Shown here: piece by piece, positions 37,090-48,234 of the stretch
Position numbering within the stretch: position 1 is the first letter of the stretch
How the letters are laid out: each line of letters begins with the position of its first letter
Origin: Paenibacillus plantarum
GTDB lineage: Bacteria; Bacillota; Bacilli; Paenibacillales; NBRC-103111
Reading direction: 5' to 3'
Length of the DNA: 64,000 bases
NCBI RefSeq assembly: GCF_013141695.1
Contig: NZ_WHNY01000009.1
Location: 62,001 to 126,000 of the forward strand
Translations under genes and position numbers: made by a program
Notes under the pieces: model-generated
The model's database searches: none
Seen by the model: the letters and a program-made list of their open reading frames with translations, nothing else
Told to the model about the DNA's origin: nothing

Positions 37090-37736
37090 CAGGTGTGGAG
37101 TGTAAACAAATTCTCAGGATTCTTTGTAAATAGTTTGTTTATTTGTTTTGTATCTGTTGTATTCATTGCGATTTTGTCAATCGTAAATGGGTACGCGTTA
37201 ACTAGATTCAAATTTGCCGTAAAAAATCTTTTTATGATAATTATGCTCAGTACGCAGATGCTTTCAGTTATCCTGTTTGTAATGCCTTTGTTTCTCATTT
37301 TTAAGAATATGGGATTGATGAATACCCCCTTCGCGATTATATATCGTCTCGCAAGTAGTTTTCAATACTTTGTTAATGAAAGGCATTATTGGAGGCTTAC
37401 CAAAAGAAATTGATGAAGCGGCTATGGTGGATGGTGGAGGTAGATTCCGTGTTATTTTTACCATCATTACGCCAGTTATCCTCCCCGGGATTGTAGCAAC
37501 AGCAGCATTTGCATTCATTGGTTGCTGGAATGAATTTGGTTGCGTTTTCTTTCTTGACTTCAACATCGAAGTTTACCATTCCAATTGGCTTATAATACTT
37601 AATTGGTCAATACAGCGTTCAATGTGGCTCTCTTGCGGCAGGCAGCATTATTGGATTTATTCCACCAATATTACTTTTCATGTATATTCAACGGTACTTG
37701 ATCCAAGGTCTAGCCGGGGGATCTGCAAAGGGATAG
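37090..37736 (+). pseudogene. Decayed sugar ABC transporter permease (MalG/AraQ type)
   Basis: One frame gives four membrane-like stretches (FVNSLFICFVSVVFIAIL, LFMIIMLSTQMLSVILF). After a frameshift near 37380 the EAA loop LPKEIDEAAMVDGGGRF appears, and after another the typical end LLFMYIQRYLIQGLAGG. The N-terminal start is missing. A chromosomal gene remnant, not part of the Tn7-like module. Confidence 0.8.
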
Positions 37737-37761
37737 GTTGATTATTTGGAGGAGAGAGAAC

Positions 37762-38370
37762 ATGACAGAAAAGTATCAAAAAGATCTCGATTACCCGGGG
37801 TTTCCGATCAAGATGACGGAACATATATAAATCCCATTTTGCCTCCTTGGCGTTGTACCTCTCACTATCCTTGGTTTTCTATCTTATTTCCGCGCTTCCT
37901 CGAAGATGCAGACGTATGTAGAATCCGGAAATCTGCAAATTTTAAAGCACAACCAGCTCGCTGTCGAGCAAAATATGAAGACTGTCAAGACCGCCTTGGT
38001 AGCGTTCCTCAACAGCACACAAGGCACGGATTTGTATAATATACCGCTTGAGTATAATAAGTATGAACCGTTCAGTCGGCTCGAATCCAGCATACGCCAG
38101 CTGCAAATCTATGAGACTGGCGTATTTGATGTGTCGTTGTACAATTTGCAATACCTTTGGCTGTAATCAATGCTGGCATTACCACGTTTGATAATAAAGA
38201 AAAGGAACTGCAACCCTATGAGGACTTTCTGAATTCCTCTATGAAGTCCACCTGGATTAAGAATGAGCGTGGGATCCGGTTTGCCCGCTCTATGTAACCA
38301 ACCCGGCGATGCTCGTCGTAGCGGATATCCCGTACTCTCACCTCAGTAAGTTGTTGCTCCGGGCGAACCC
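37762..38370 (+). pseudogene. Decayed YesM-type sensor kinase N-terminal region
   Basis: Fragments include LTILGFLSYFRASSKMQ (a membrane helix end), a long extracellular helical part (KHNQLAVEQNMKTVKTALVAF) and FEDFLNSSMKST-like sequence, with frameshifts and stops. The order matches the extracellular part of Paenibacillus two-component kinases that sit beside sugar ABC transporters. The kinase domain is absent, cut off by the tnsC fragment. Confidence 0.65.
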
Positions 38371-38377
38371 GCTTGCG

Positions 38378-38436
38378 AAAAAACCAGAGTTGCTATTCAT
38401 CCATGGAGACTACGGCACGGGTAAGTCAACGGTTTT
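38378..38436 (+). pseudogene. Short fragment of a second tnsC gene
   Basis: About 59 bases reading KKPELLFIHGDYGTGKST, nearly identical in protein and similar in DNA to the Walker A region of the intact tnsC at 31483-31543. Synonymous differences (e.g. CTATGGTACG versus CTACGGCACG) show it is not a recent copy. It fuses to the kinase remnant upstream. It is the trace of another Tn7-like element or an old duplication. Confidence 0.75.
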
Positions 38437-38489
38437 AACGTCGCTGATAGTACTAAAATACTTTTACTTTGTGGAAGAAGCTTAATACT

Positions 38490-39056
38490 TTAAACTAAAG
38501 TCATTGCGAAAATAAAAAAATACGGATTATCAGGCAGATCAACAGAAAACACGCCTTTTGATTTATTAATTAATATTTGTTGTACCCATATTCCACCTTT
38601 GATATCTATCCGAACAGTTCCTTTTCTAGTGAAGGGAATAATTAGGCCTATCTGCTCCCCAAAAACAGGATCACCATAAAATTTAACATCTTGGTATTTA
38701 TTCCAATTAGAGAATCCCAACTCCTTGTTTACTGAAGTATTATCAATATAATTAATTGTTATTGAATGCTTATAATCCCCCCACGAAGCACACCCTAAAA
38801 AATATAAACTTTCAAATCCCTCGTTGCTTGCTCCTACTAATATCGACTGGCCCTCGCAACTAATATGATCAAAATTTACGCAATTTGTCTTTGGAAAGGA
38901 AAAAGGAATAGATGATATTAAAATTTCTTCATGATTAGGTAGTAACTCACCAGGGAAACTATTCCCAGAATGATCGAATTGTGCTTTTATTTCTGGATCT
39001 AACCAACTTACTCCTTTATTATTAAAATATGTTGATAAATCTATTTTCAAACTCAT
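38490..39056 (-). CDS. Unknown beta-rich protein paired with a BtrH-like gene
   Basis: 188 residues, ATG nine bases after GAGGTGA. Alternating strands with conserved-looking segments SWLDPEIKAQFDHSG, FYGDPVFGEQIGLIIPFTR and a hydrophobic end; it resembles a carbohydrate-binding beta-sandwich in pattern only. No signal peptide. It follows the BtrH-like gene after nine bases and is surely co-transcribed with it, so it may act on the same substrate. Confidence 0.62.
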   Translation of the reverse strand: MSLKIDLSTYFNNKGVSWLDPEIKAQFDHSGNSFPGELLPNHEEILISSIPFSFPKTNCVNFDHISCEGQSILVGASNEGFESLYFLGCASWGDYKHSITINYIDNTSVNKELGFSNWNKYQDVKFYGDPVFGEQIGLIIPFTRKGTVRIDIKGGIWVQQILINKSKGVFSVDLPDNPYFFIFAMTLV

Positions 39057-39065
39057 TACACATCT

Positions 39066-40034
39066 TCACCTCAACATATTTTTAATAGCAATTGCAGATT
39101 TTTGTTCCTGATCAATTATTTTTTCTAACCTCGAAATATGAATATCCTTACTAAAATTATTAGTCAATTGTGCCCTCTTCAATCCATTTCTAAATGCAAA
39201 CCACGAATTGAGTGTCTCATCAATAATCCTTAGTTCATTTACTTCAATAGTAACACTCTCAATGGAACAGTTTTGTAAATAATACAATAATTCTAGAAAC
39301 CCATCTCGAACATCTATTATAACTTTTAATGACTTCCACCAAATATCTATAATATTAAGATCATTAAACTCCTTCTTCACAAAATCACTCTTAAATTGAG
39401 TCAAGCCTAGTATCCCTGTTTTATAGGGTTTACTGATCTGCTCTTCTACACCTAATACTCTATCGACACATCTTAAAATACCTTTTTGTAATGTGGTATT
39501 AAGATCACCATCAAAATGGGGAACTGAAAGTTGAAAACAGAGTTTACTACTTAAACTATATGCTTCATCTATTATTTTAAGATCAACCCATCCTGAGTAT
39601 TGAGGTACTAAATCAACAATATAAACCTCATTTTTCATCGCATTAAAATCTGTTATTAAAAAAAAATGGGGATTGTCGGCTGTCCGAAATGTTGGATGCC
39701 ATGGCAAGTATTTACCTTCGCCAGATGTAAAAATATAGCTTTCCTCTTCAACAACTACTTTATTAATAATACTTAATAACTTCTCAGAATTGTAAGATCT
39801 TTTTGACATTCCAAGTAAACCTTCCATATTCTGATATAACGGTGTGGTTCTTGATTCGTTTACATCAAATGTTGAAATATCCTCATAGAAAAATCCCCAG
39901 CTATCAGTCAATAGCAATTGATATGGAATTTTATGAGCATTAATATACGAACATAACAAATAATCTAGGCAACTCAAAAAATGTTTTCTTGGCTGATAAA
40001 TGTAAGGCATGTTAAACTCTATTTTAGTCTTCAT
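39066..40034 (-). CDS. BtrH-like protein, copy 1
   Basis: 322 residues. The block SYIFTSGEGKYLP, HFFLITDFNAMKNEVYIVD and the following acidic segment align by eye with copies 2 and 3 at 44175-45185 and 56424-57452 (there YCYLSLNQRYIG/VSGYDNTSKEMYL and YVYLACDEYYLK/LIYGYDMEKETYN). This pattern, with aromatic-rich N-terminus and helical C-terminus, fits the BtrH N-terminal family, named from the butirosin acyltransferase that moves an amino-acyl unit from a carrier protein to an aminoglycoside. Here the conserved GYD is replaced by TDF, so catalysis is uncertain. Confidence 0.6.
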   Translation of the reverse strand: MKTKIEFNMPYIYQPRKHFLSCLDYLLCSYINAHKIPYQLLLTDSWGFFYEDISTFDVNESRTTPLYQNMEGLLGMSKRSYNSEKLLSIINKVVVEEESYIFTSGEGKYLPWHPTFRTADNPHFFLITDFNAMKNEVYIVDLVPQYSGWVDLKIIDEAYSLSSKLCFQLSVPHFDGDLNTTLQKGILRCVDRVLGVEEQISKPYKTGILGLTQFKSDFVKKEFNDLNIIDIWWKSLKVIIDVRDGFLELLYYLQNCSIESVTIEVNELRIIDETLNSWFAFRNGLKRAQLTNNFSKDIHISRLEKIIDQEQKSAIAIKNMLR

Positions 40035-40554
40035 ATGATACTCGCTTTCACAAATGGATTGAATATATTATTAAGGCTTTTTAATTTCATTATAATTTTC
40101 AATTTATTAATTGGTAATGTTGTAAATTACGGAATTAGGGCAGTTTTTTCTATATTAATGTGAGATTTTTTCATATATAGTCCGAATCAGAAAGAAAAGA
40201 GGTAGTTTATGTAAAAACAAGCCGAAATTTAGAGTTTTCCTGAAGAGAGGAGTAATTTACTTACTGTAGTTTAGAAAGTTATATGTAGCCAAAGGGGCAT
40301 CTCTTTCCAAGGCTCTTAAGTAAATGTGTAGAATTTTTGCTGAATGGTTTGGATAAAGTTGCAAGATACTTAAAATCCTTGGTGTCAATTAACGTATATA
40401 CAGCTATCCAATATTAGTTTGTCCTTTGTGTCGTGATGAAGTAAGTATGAAGGAAATTGAATTTTCTAAGTTTTAAGCTTCAAATCGAATGCAGGAACAC
40501 GACTGATAGTGACGATTTCTTTAAGATAGGCATTCTGATCTTCGGCATACTTGC
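40035..40554. other. Gene-free AT-rich gap
   Basis: About 520 bases upstream of the minus-strand BtrH-like gene, so it should hold its promoter. No gene, repeat or clear promoter was recognised before the IS4-type remnant begins. Confidence 0.4.
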
Positions 40555-41683
40555 TTAGAGTTGGTAGCCCTTAGACAGCAACAAGGAGGTAACAAAAATC
40601 CTTGTGTGAACAGGCAAAAACCTGGGTTTCCTTTTTGTTTTCCACATTGCACGCGCGTTTTCATCATTGACGACTCTGTCCTGAGGCGTAATCGCAGTAA
40701 GAAAGCCGAATTGTTGACCCCCGTATTCCACACCACACGACCGGTCGCTTTACCAAAGGGTTTACCATGTTAACGCTCGGTTGGTCCGATGGATTTAGCT
40801 TTGTACCTATCGACTTTGTCATGCTTTCTTCAGCCAAGCTGGCAAACCGGATTTGTTAAATGAAAGAATATCTGTCTAAGTGCAGCCATGGCTATAAACA
40901 CCGGTTTGAGGCACTCAGCCGTAAATCAGATGCACTAGTGGACCTATTACAACGGGCACTGTCCACTGGATTTACAGCGGATTATGTGCTAATGGATAGT
41001 TGGTTTACTCAGGTGCCATTCCTTCGTCAGTTGAATATCGGACTTCCGGTTATTGGCATGGTCAAAGAATTGAAGCTGTGCTGCGGATTGAACGGCAAGC
41101 TGATGACTCTGAAAAAGTTGTAAGCAACACTTCCAAAGGGCAAGGCTTTTGAAATTCTAGGTTCTGTCATCGCCGAAATAGCCTGTGGATACTTATTAAG
41201 ATCGTATTTGTTCAAAACCGCAACAAACGCCGAGAATGGTTGGCCATTATTAGCATCGACTTGACGGTGAGCATGGATGAAATTGTGCGAGTATATGGCA
41301 TGCGCTGGAGCATCGAGACATTATTCAAATTTACGAATAGCTTTTTTAAACTTGGCACCGAATTCCAGGGCAGTTCCTTTGACATGCTCATCAGCCACAC
41401 AACAATCGTGTTCAGCCGTTATTTGGTGATGGAATATGAGAGTCGACAGGAAAATGATACGAAGTCGTTAGGTGGTCTGTTTTTCCTTTTAGCCGATGAA
41501 GTCAGAGACTTGGATTACCAGACGGCTTTACAACAACTCATGAGGTTATTTATGCAGTTGACTTATGCAAAAATTAAACATTTAAAGAGTCGTCAGTCTT
41601 TTGTCAACTACGTTATTGGATCGCTGGCTTACCTTGCTATATCAAGGGGTTATTCGGAGAACTGTGCTGCGAAAGCTGAGTAA
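40555..41683 (+). pseudogene. Decayed IS4-family transposase
   Basis: Pieces in changing frames keep the DDE transposase order: VFIIDDSVLRRNRSKKAEL (first Asp), DYVLMDSWFTQVPFLRQL (second Asp), WLAIISIDLTVSMDEIVRVYGMRW and the Glu block IETLFKFTNSFFKLGTEFQG. At least three frameshifts or stops; inactive. Confidence 0.85.
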
Positions 41684-41769
41684 GGCTCTATTCTAAATTA
41701 GGGTTTCAATAAATCCTTACCGCAGGATCTTACGACATGCTCCACAACGGATATGATTACGACTGGAGG

Positions 41770-42345
41770 AAAGCATATGCACAGAGCAGGCGGCTCTACA
41801 GGCACGCAAAAAGCTACTGAGCTTAGCTTATTGCTCAGGCCAAGCAGAATGTGGGGAAGTCACGGCTTTTCGCTGAGGCAAAGCGAGATTTAGAACGATT
41901 AATCGAAGTGTTTGAGCGCTTTGTAGAAATGCTAGGGGAGATGCAGAAGCAAAAAACTAGCCATACTTAGAGAGATTCCGATGGCAAGTCAGCTTCGCTC
42001 CATTAAGGGGATTTGCTCCATCTTTGTTGACGTTATTTTGCTGGTGCGGGTGATCTTAGACATTATGATCATGGTCGTCAGTTGTTGCGAAAAGCCGGTC
42101 TTAAGCTAGCTGAAAGTACGTAGGAAAGACAGAAGGGACAGATCGTCAAATCGAAACGAGGAGATTCTACCTTACGTAAATATTTGTTTCTCGCTACCCT
42201 ACAGCCCATTGTGTCAATTCTGTATTTCGAGAGTTCCACAGTATAACGTTAAAGTTAAGCATATGAAGAAGCTGAGATCAGTATTTAAACTGCTGGGAAA
42301 AGTAGTTCGAATCTTGATTAGCATTGCCCTAAAAAGGTGAAATAT
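41770..42345 (+). pseudogene. C-terminal part of a decayed IS110-family transposase
   Basis: Recognisable in order: KRDLERLIEVFERFVEML, SQLRSIKGI, GDLRHYDHGRQLLRKAGLK, SKRGDSTLRKYLFLATLQ and KLLGKVVRILISIALKR, the IS110 C-terminal transposase domain. Stops and frameshifts interrupt it. The matching N-terminal type of fragment is at 58300-58413 on the other strand. Confidence 0.8.
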
Positions 42346-42777
42346 TAACGGCTGAAAAGGCAAGTCACATCATTGTACAAGCTGAATAACTCTATAAATA
42401 ATACGTAGATTGACTCATAAAGAATGTATGGAGAACTGAGTTCATGCCTGAATAGGGCTTTGAACCATCCGCTAAACGTAATCAGTCTCCACACCTTGGA
42501 TAACGATGGAATATTTAGTAGAGTCATGGGATGGTAAACTTCCAGGTATTCGTGGAATATGCGTGCAGTAGAGTGAATTTTAGGGGAATGGATTTTACAG
42601 CTCCTCTATTCCCGTACCCTTAAAACTTAAGGGTTTTATCCATGGACTTTGTTTTCTAGTCGTTATTTTTAAGGAGATGAAATCCTTCGAATGAGTGAGA
42701 ATACGTTAGTTAAACCAATAAAACAGGGGGACGTTCCTGTTTGGTAATATCCCCTTTAAGTAGTCACTCAGAAAAAA

Positions 42778-42795
42778 CCTTATGGTACCATAAGG
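42778..42795. repeat. Perfect 18-bp palindrome at the left side of the second IS3 remnant
   Basis: CCTTATGGTACCATAAGG, followed after 16 bases by the OrfA ribosome site GGAGGGG. It may be an operator or the edge of the element. Confidence 0.45.
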
Positions 42796-42824
42796 AGATG
42801 AGTGCAACTTGGAGGGGATTTTTT

Positions 42825-43997
42825 ATGGCTAAAAAAGGTCAAACATTTAATCAGTATACAGAGGTATTTAAGTTAGCTGCCGTTCAGGAATATTTGAAGG
42901 GATCAGCCAGCTATAAAATGGTAGCTGAAAAGTTAGACATTAGAAACTGTACGCAATTAAAGGTATGGGTGAAGAAATGGCTAAACGGAGAGGTTTTTGA
43001 CGTAAGATCAGTGAAGACAATCACACCTCTTACAGGACGCCACGTAAGACCTTTAGTACGGTAGAAGAACGGGATTATCTGAAAGCGCAGGTGAATTAAT
43101 TAAAAAAGCGGTATCCAAATCTATTAAAGGAGAAGCACTCAGTCAGCGAGATAACTATGAAATAGTCGAGGAGTTACGACTTTTGCACGGCATTACACGT
43201 TTGCTAGCTATTGCAGGGATACCTGGAGCTAGCTATTACAAATGGCGAACCACACAGCCTCAACGTGCCACTAAGCGCGACTTTAATCATGGATTGAAGA
43301 GCACATGATGGCTATCCATTTTGCACATCCCTACTAGGGTTATAAGCGTATGGTGACTGAGTTAGGAGAGATCGGTCACCTTGTCATTCACAAGAAAGCA
43401 TGGCTGCTGATGGAGGATCTAGATATCCAGTCTGTTATTTGTAGGAAGAGAAAAGTGTCCAACTACACTCCCTCCGTTGTGTATCCGAATCGCTTAAAAC
43501 GTAAATTCCATGCCACTGCACCACAGCAGAAAATGGTCACGGATATTACCTATATTTCCGATCGAACGAACTTTCATTATCTTTCCGTTATTCAAGATTT
43601 ATTAACAACGAGATTGTCGCTTGGCAATTATCTGCAAGAAATGATGTGCAGCTCGTGCTAGACACCAAACAGTGGACAAGAAAAAGAGACATAGCGGAAG
43701 CTGTGCTCCATTCGGATCAAGGCTTCCAATATACGTCTCAGGCGTACAACACACGATTAGAAGCATTCGGCGTTAAAGGCAGCCACTCTCGCAAAGCGAC
43801 CTGCCTAGATAACGCATGCATCGAATCCTTTTTCCCGCATCTCAAGTCAGAGAAGTTGTATCTCCAACAGTGTAAATCAGGAAGTGAAATACATCAAGCC
43901 GTGGAAGATTATATTTACTTTTATAACTACCAACGGTTTTAGGGATAAACTGAAAAAGCGCGCGCCGATTGAGTATCGGTGCGCACTAGCAGCATAG
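42825..43997 (+). pseudogene. Decayed IS3-family element (OrfA plus OrfB)
   Basis: OrfA starts at ATG 42825 with a good ribosome site and encodes an HTH (YTEVFKLAAVQEYLKGSASYKMVAEKL) but breaks after ~80 residues. OrfB persists in pieces: QKMVTDITYISD, VLHSDQGFQYTSQAYNTRL, KATCLDNACIESFFPHLKSE, and the end LKKRAPIEYRCALAA with a stop at 43995-43997. Multiple frameshifts; not active. Confidence 0.85.
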
Positions 43998-44040
43998 CTT
44001 TTTTCATCTGTCTACTTGACAGGGGTATGACCAGTTAAGG

Positions 44041-44170
44041 CTAAGATATGGCCTTTGTTAAAAAGGAGCGCTTCTGTATGATCGGTTTGTGCACGAGTTA
44101 GTAACCCATCAAACAGAGGCGCTCTTCTATGAAGTTTATACCAAATTATACTAACCTGAAAACATTACGT
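44041..44170. repeat. Hairpin and IS-end-like fragment
   Basis: GAGCGCTTCTGT pairs imperfectly with ACAGAGGCGCTC across ~45 bases, followed by the start of an open frame (MKFIPNYTNLKTLRPATL) that stops at once. Looks like the left margin of a lost insertion sequence; family not identified. Confidence 0.4.
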
Positions 44171-44174
44171 CCTG

Positions 44175-45185
44175 CTACACTAACATCATGTCTTTAGTTT
44201 CGAGTATTTTTATTAAGTTAGTAAACAAGATTTCATCATGATATTTCATCACATTAACTCCATTGATAATTTTGTTAATTTCATCATAATTTTTTGAAAA
44301 ATAACTTTTTAGAAGCATATTTCGAAATATCAAAGTAGTTTTTACTGATTCTTCGCTATGTTGATTAATTGAGATATATTCAGCAACGGATATAATTCTA
44401 GCTTCTAGTAAATATTTCAACCTTAAATTCATTAATCTTTTATGTTCATACATGAAATGAATTGACCTATGATCAATATGGATTTTGCATTCTTTTATCA
44501 AATTCAGATGTTCTATTATCTTATCATAAATGCTAATCCCATAAATATATTTATTGTAGCTAGAATAGTTAAGATCTACATATGAGTTTAAATAATCTTT
44601 CATTGAAGTAATAATATTATTTAATTTTAAGGGGCAGGTAGCCTTTTCATTAAGTGATATTAACAACACGTAATCTCTAAAGTTATTAGAGATATTATAA
44701 TCAAATGAGTGAGAGATCTCATCGTAAGGAATCTTTTTAGTGTCGAACTTTCCAGAGTAAAACTCTGTTAAGTACATCTCTTTACTTGTATTATCGTATC
44801 CAGATACAAGTCCCATATGATAATTATCTTTTGTTTGATCTCTCTTAAAAGTACCGATGTATCTTTGATTTAATGATAAATAACAGTATTGTCCGTCTTC
44901 AATACAATATTCTAAATACTCTAAAATATCTGAAAAACGATTTTTTATGAAACTTTTAGATATTCTTTGCCAGTTAATAAGTGGACAATCAAAAAAACAA
45001 TTCTTCCAGAAATAGAAATTCACAACAAAATTATGATCGATTAACTTGGGACACTGTATCTGAATAAAATTATTAAAAGTCCATTTTATACTCCCAGTAT
45101 TGTTACCTGATAGAATTGAAAGAAGATATGTAGTATCAGGATATGTTTTTACTATAGGATTGTTTAAAAACAAAGTTTTTCCCAT
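44175..45185 (-). CDS. BtrH-like protein, copy 2
   Basis: 336 residues with GGGGG ribosome site ten bases before ATG; AT-rich. Blocks shared with the other copies: WTFNNFIQIQCPKL near the N-terminus, YCYLSLNQRYIGTFKRDQT, HMGLVSGYDNTSKEMYLTEF and the helix region YGISIYDKIIEHL / YEHKRLMNLRLKYLLE. No other gene is adjacent; it is flanked by IS debris on both sides. By family, a carrier-protein acyltransferase or a related cysteine-peptidase-like fold; the substrate is unknown. Confidence 0.68.
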   Translation of the reverse strand: MGKTLFLNNPIVKTYPDTTYLLSILSGNNTGSIKWTFNNFIQIQCPKLIDHNFVVNFYFWKNCFFDCPLINWQRISKSFIKNRFSDILEYLEYCIEDGQYCYLSLNQRYIGTFKRDQTKDNYHMGLVSGYDNTSKEMYLTEFYSGKFDTKKIPYDEISHSFDYNISNNFRDYVLLISLNEKATCPLKLNNIITSMKDYLNSYVDLNYSSYNKYIYGISIYDKIIEHLNLIKECKIHIDHRSIHFMYEHKRLMNLRLKYLLEARIISVAEYISINQHSEESVKTTLIFRNMLLKSYFSKNYDEINKIINGVNVMKYHDEILFTNLIKILETKDMMLV

Positions 45186-46793
45186 GAACTGGACCCCCGG
45201 AAATAAATCAAAAAAGGATAAGTATTTTATATATTACAAGCACACATAATCAAATTAAACATCTTGGTTCTGGTTAATTCTACAATTTACTACCTACTAA
45301 ACTTTTACTGTCGTTTAAAATATTTGTTTTGACTTACTGTTTTTAATGAATTGTGAATATTAACACAATTTAATCATATTTCAAATTTCCACTTTTTACA
45401 ATATTAAATATTTTTATCGAAATATGTGCTAGTTGACATATGTATTCTTCGATCGAAAATATTGTAGGAGTGATTATTCTTGCGGATACTTACTCACTAA
45501 ACAATTAGTTTAATTAAAAAGGTTCTTCACCGAAGCCCCGGCTCAGAGTTGATTTTCCCTATTATTATGACCTCAGAAGCAAGCTTGTTACTGTATAAGA
45601 ATTCGATCATAGAATGTGTATTTGAGGCAGTAAAGCAACTTCTAGTTGTCGACGATCCATTTTACAATCGAGATCATCCAATACTGAGAAACTGTATATT
45701 TAGTAGTTTTCTTTAGAATTAGATATTTTCTTTTGTATATCTACATCATAATATTAAGATATTGCTTGAATAGTATGTTGAGCAAGCAATTATCCTAGAA
45801 GGATATTTTTAATACTACTTGGTAACTTTTTGAATTTACTAATAGAAAAAAATCAATTTAAAAGACCATAATAAAACCTATGTTTAAAAAAGTATGTGCG
45901 ATTAATGAGGTTATATCTTTTGATGAGGGTTTCTGTGATGCAGGGACTTGTAATTCCTTATTCATCGAGGCAATAAATCTTAATGCTTTGCCGATGAAGC
46001 TACTGTTAATTAACATAATATAGCTTTAGCTTCATGTGGTTTTAAAGTAACTCAACTAATCGTATTAAAATGAAAAAAGGATGTCCGAGCTTACTTTATT
46101 TAGGAGCAATGTATAACATTAATTTTGACGGTCTATACTGTTAAGTTAACTGGCTTGAGACAGTGACTTAGGGCCAGCTTCGATATAGGTTTATTTGGTT
46201 TTCAGAATATGGTAACTGATGACTGACTGATATTTTTCGAGCCATGGCAATGCACGTTTTCTTCTTGCCTCAACTTGAAGCGATTTTCAAAAGCTTTGTT
46301 GAAAGTCCTTTGTTTACAGAGCGATTGCCCATACCGCTTCACCTAATGCAACATTTGTGTGTGTATTGCCCTTTATACTCTTTATACTTTTTTAATATCA
46401 CTTTCATGGTTACCAGGTGCAACGTTTGAGCATGATGATAGATGGTCTGCGAATGGAAATTGATTCATGTCTACACTCATCTCGGCAATGAGCACCGCAA
46501 CAGTCGCTACGCTGACACCAGGATGGTTTGTTGCAGTTCTTTCTCCATTCGGTTAGGCTCAAATGATCATGATCTTCACTTCCAAGCCAGCTATCAATTT
46601 CTCTAAGATTCCAATATGCTCTCAGTAGTCAACGGATCAGCTTTATTTGTAGTGGAGTCATCGTAGGGAGTCGGCAACTTGAGTTTTCACGTTTTCATCA
46701 ACATCGTTGCAGCCACATTTGCCTGCGCAACCAGACGCTCAAGCTAATGAAAAAATCGTGGGATTATTTCAAATGATTAATGGGAGAATATAT
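45186..46793. other. 1.6-kb AT-rich stretch without a supported gene
   Basis: Short open frames only. A run around 45881-46020 looks coding-like in broken frames but matches nothing I know. The segment 46440-46793 is GC-richer with an IS-like feel and runs in frame into the GT9-like gene, suggesting debris was spliced directly onto the gene's leader. Confidence 0.4.
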
Positions 46794-48218
46794 ATGAACC
46801 TACTAGATCAAAAAATAAATAACTTGAAAATGTATCGCAATTATTTAAAAAATAGAAAAACATTACTAATAGTTGTACATGACAAATATATTGAAATTAC
46901 ATTTCAAATTCTAACAAATTTATGTAAAGGACGTATCTTAATATTAGAGGTTTATAATTGTAAAGAAGTATATGAATATTATAAAAGAAGTACAACTATT
47001 CACTTCGTTAATAGCTCCAGTTCTGTAAGTAAGCTTAGTGAATTGATAATAACTAAAAAATACGAAAACAGTGATATGATTGATGATAATTATAATTATA
47101 GATTCGCTTTCTTAGTTGATGCAAGCGAAGGTTATCAACGCTTTTCATACTTAATTGGTCAAGAATTGCCTAAGGATTATGAATGTAGCGATTATGCATA
47201 TATTGGAAATTCAAAAAAAGAATATCTTATTTTTGGGAAAAATAAAAGAAATATCCATAGTAAAAAGGTTGCAATTTTGACTGGCATGATTGGTGGTTAT
47301 GGTGATATTATTTGCAGCTTACCAATTTTACAATATTTTATTGATTCGATCGAATATCCTGTGGATGTCTTATGTTCCACGCAGAGTGTATACGATATTT
47401 ATTCCAATTTTATTCACAGAGCGGAATGTAAGCTTATTGAAATTAATGATAGTATTTTTGATTTTCTAGATTTGAGATATAACAAGCAGGGGCAATATAT
47501 ATATTATTACAGCTACTATTATTTATTTTCTATAAATAATAGTTTTACTCAAAATAATATTCATTTTGCTGAATTAATTCATTATACCTATAATTTAGAT
47601 AAGAGCATTAATGATATATTAAGTAGCTATAAATTAGCACCAAATCATAATACTGATAAGAAATATCTAACAAATTTAGTTGATAGTTTAAAAAAAGAAT
47701 ACAGGTATGTTATTTCTATTCAATTTTTTACAAGTACTGAAATTTTTAAAAACTGGCCTGAAGCATATGCTTTAAGATTTATTGAATTATGCAAAGCAAA
47801 TGGAATAGCAATAATAAATGTAGCGCCTTGCATGTATAAATATGAAAATATTATTGACATATCGTTAAATACCTTTTACGACATATATCATGTTATATCA
47901 AAAGTTGATTTACACGTAGGTATTGATAGTTCTTTTGGACATATGGCGGCAATGTCGATGACTAAAAGTTTAACTATTTGGTGTGGGCATGGTCCATTGT
48001 GGTATCCAGTTAATGATGGAGTTTTTCAATTAAGTTATAGAGCTTTGCGGTTGAATTATTCCGTATATGATGAAGGCGAAAACAAAGAAAAAATAACTCC
48101 TGAAATTATTTATTCAATAATGTGTAATATACTGGATGAAAAAATTGAATTGAAAAATGATTTTATAAGTTACGACGACTCTGTTAATGGAGTTAATTGT
48201 TATATTACTACTAATTAA
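46794..48218 (+). CDS. GT9-like (heptosyltransferase-type) glycosyltransferase
   Basis: The open frame runs back to 46707 through debris, but ATG 46794 follows GGGAGA by six bases, giving 474 residues. A variable N-terminal ~180 residues, then ILTGMIGGYGDIICSLPILQYF (the GT9 acceptor-side motif) and VDLHVGIDSSFGHMAAMS plus TIWCGHGP (nucleotide-sugar-binding side). GT9 enzymes transfer heptose to lipopolysaccharide core in Gram-negatives; here the next two genes make activated heptose, so a heptosyl donor is likely. Very AT-rich, so probably acquired. Confidence 0.75.
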   Translation: MNLLDQKINNLKMYRNYLKNRKTLLIVVHDKYIEITFQILTNLCKGRILILEVYNCKEVYEYYKRSTTIHFVNSSSSVSKLSELIITKKYENSDMIDDNYNYRFAFLVDASEGYQRFSYLIGQELPKDYECSDYAYIGNSKKEYLIFGKNKRNIHSKKVAILTGMIGGYGDIICSLPILQYFIDSIEYPVDVLCSTQSVYDIYSNFIHRAECKLIEINDSIFDFLDLRYNKQGQYIYYYSYYYLFSINNSFTQNNIHFAELIHYTYNLDKSINDILSSYKLAPNHNTDKKYLTNLVDSLKKEYRYVISIQFFTSTEIFKNWPEAYALRFIELCKANGIAIINVAPCMYKYENIIDISLNTFYDIYHVISKVDLHVGIDSSFGHMAAMSMTKSLTIWCGHGPLWYPVNDGVFQLSYRALRLNYSVYDEGENKEKITPEIIYSIMCNILDEKIELKNDFISYDDSVNGVNCYITTN

Positions 48219-48234
48219 CTCTGTGAGGGGAAGT

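Noticed and set aside
42722..42740. Inverted repeat AACAGG/CCTGTT before the second IS3 remnant
   Set aside because: Too short and without a mate at the other end to be called a terminal repeat.
46244..46429. 61-codon frame with hydrophobic end
   Set aside because: No ribosome site, surrounded by debris, no relation to neighbours.
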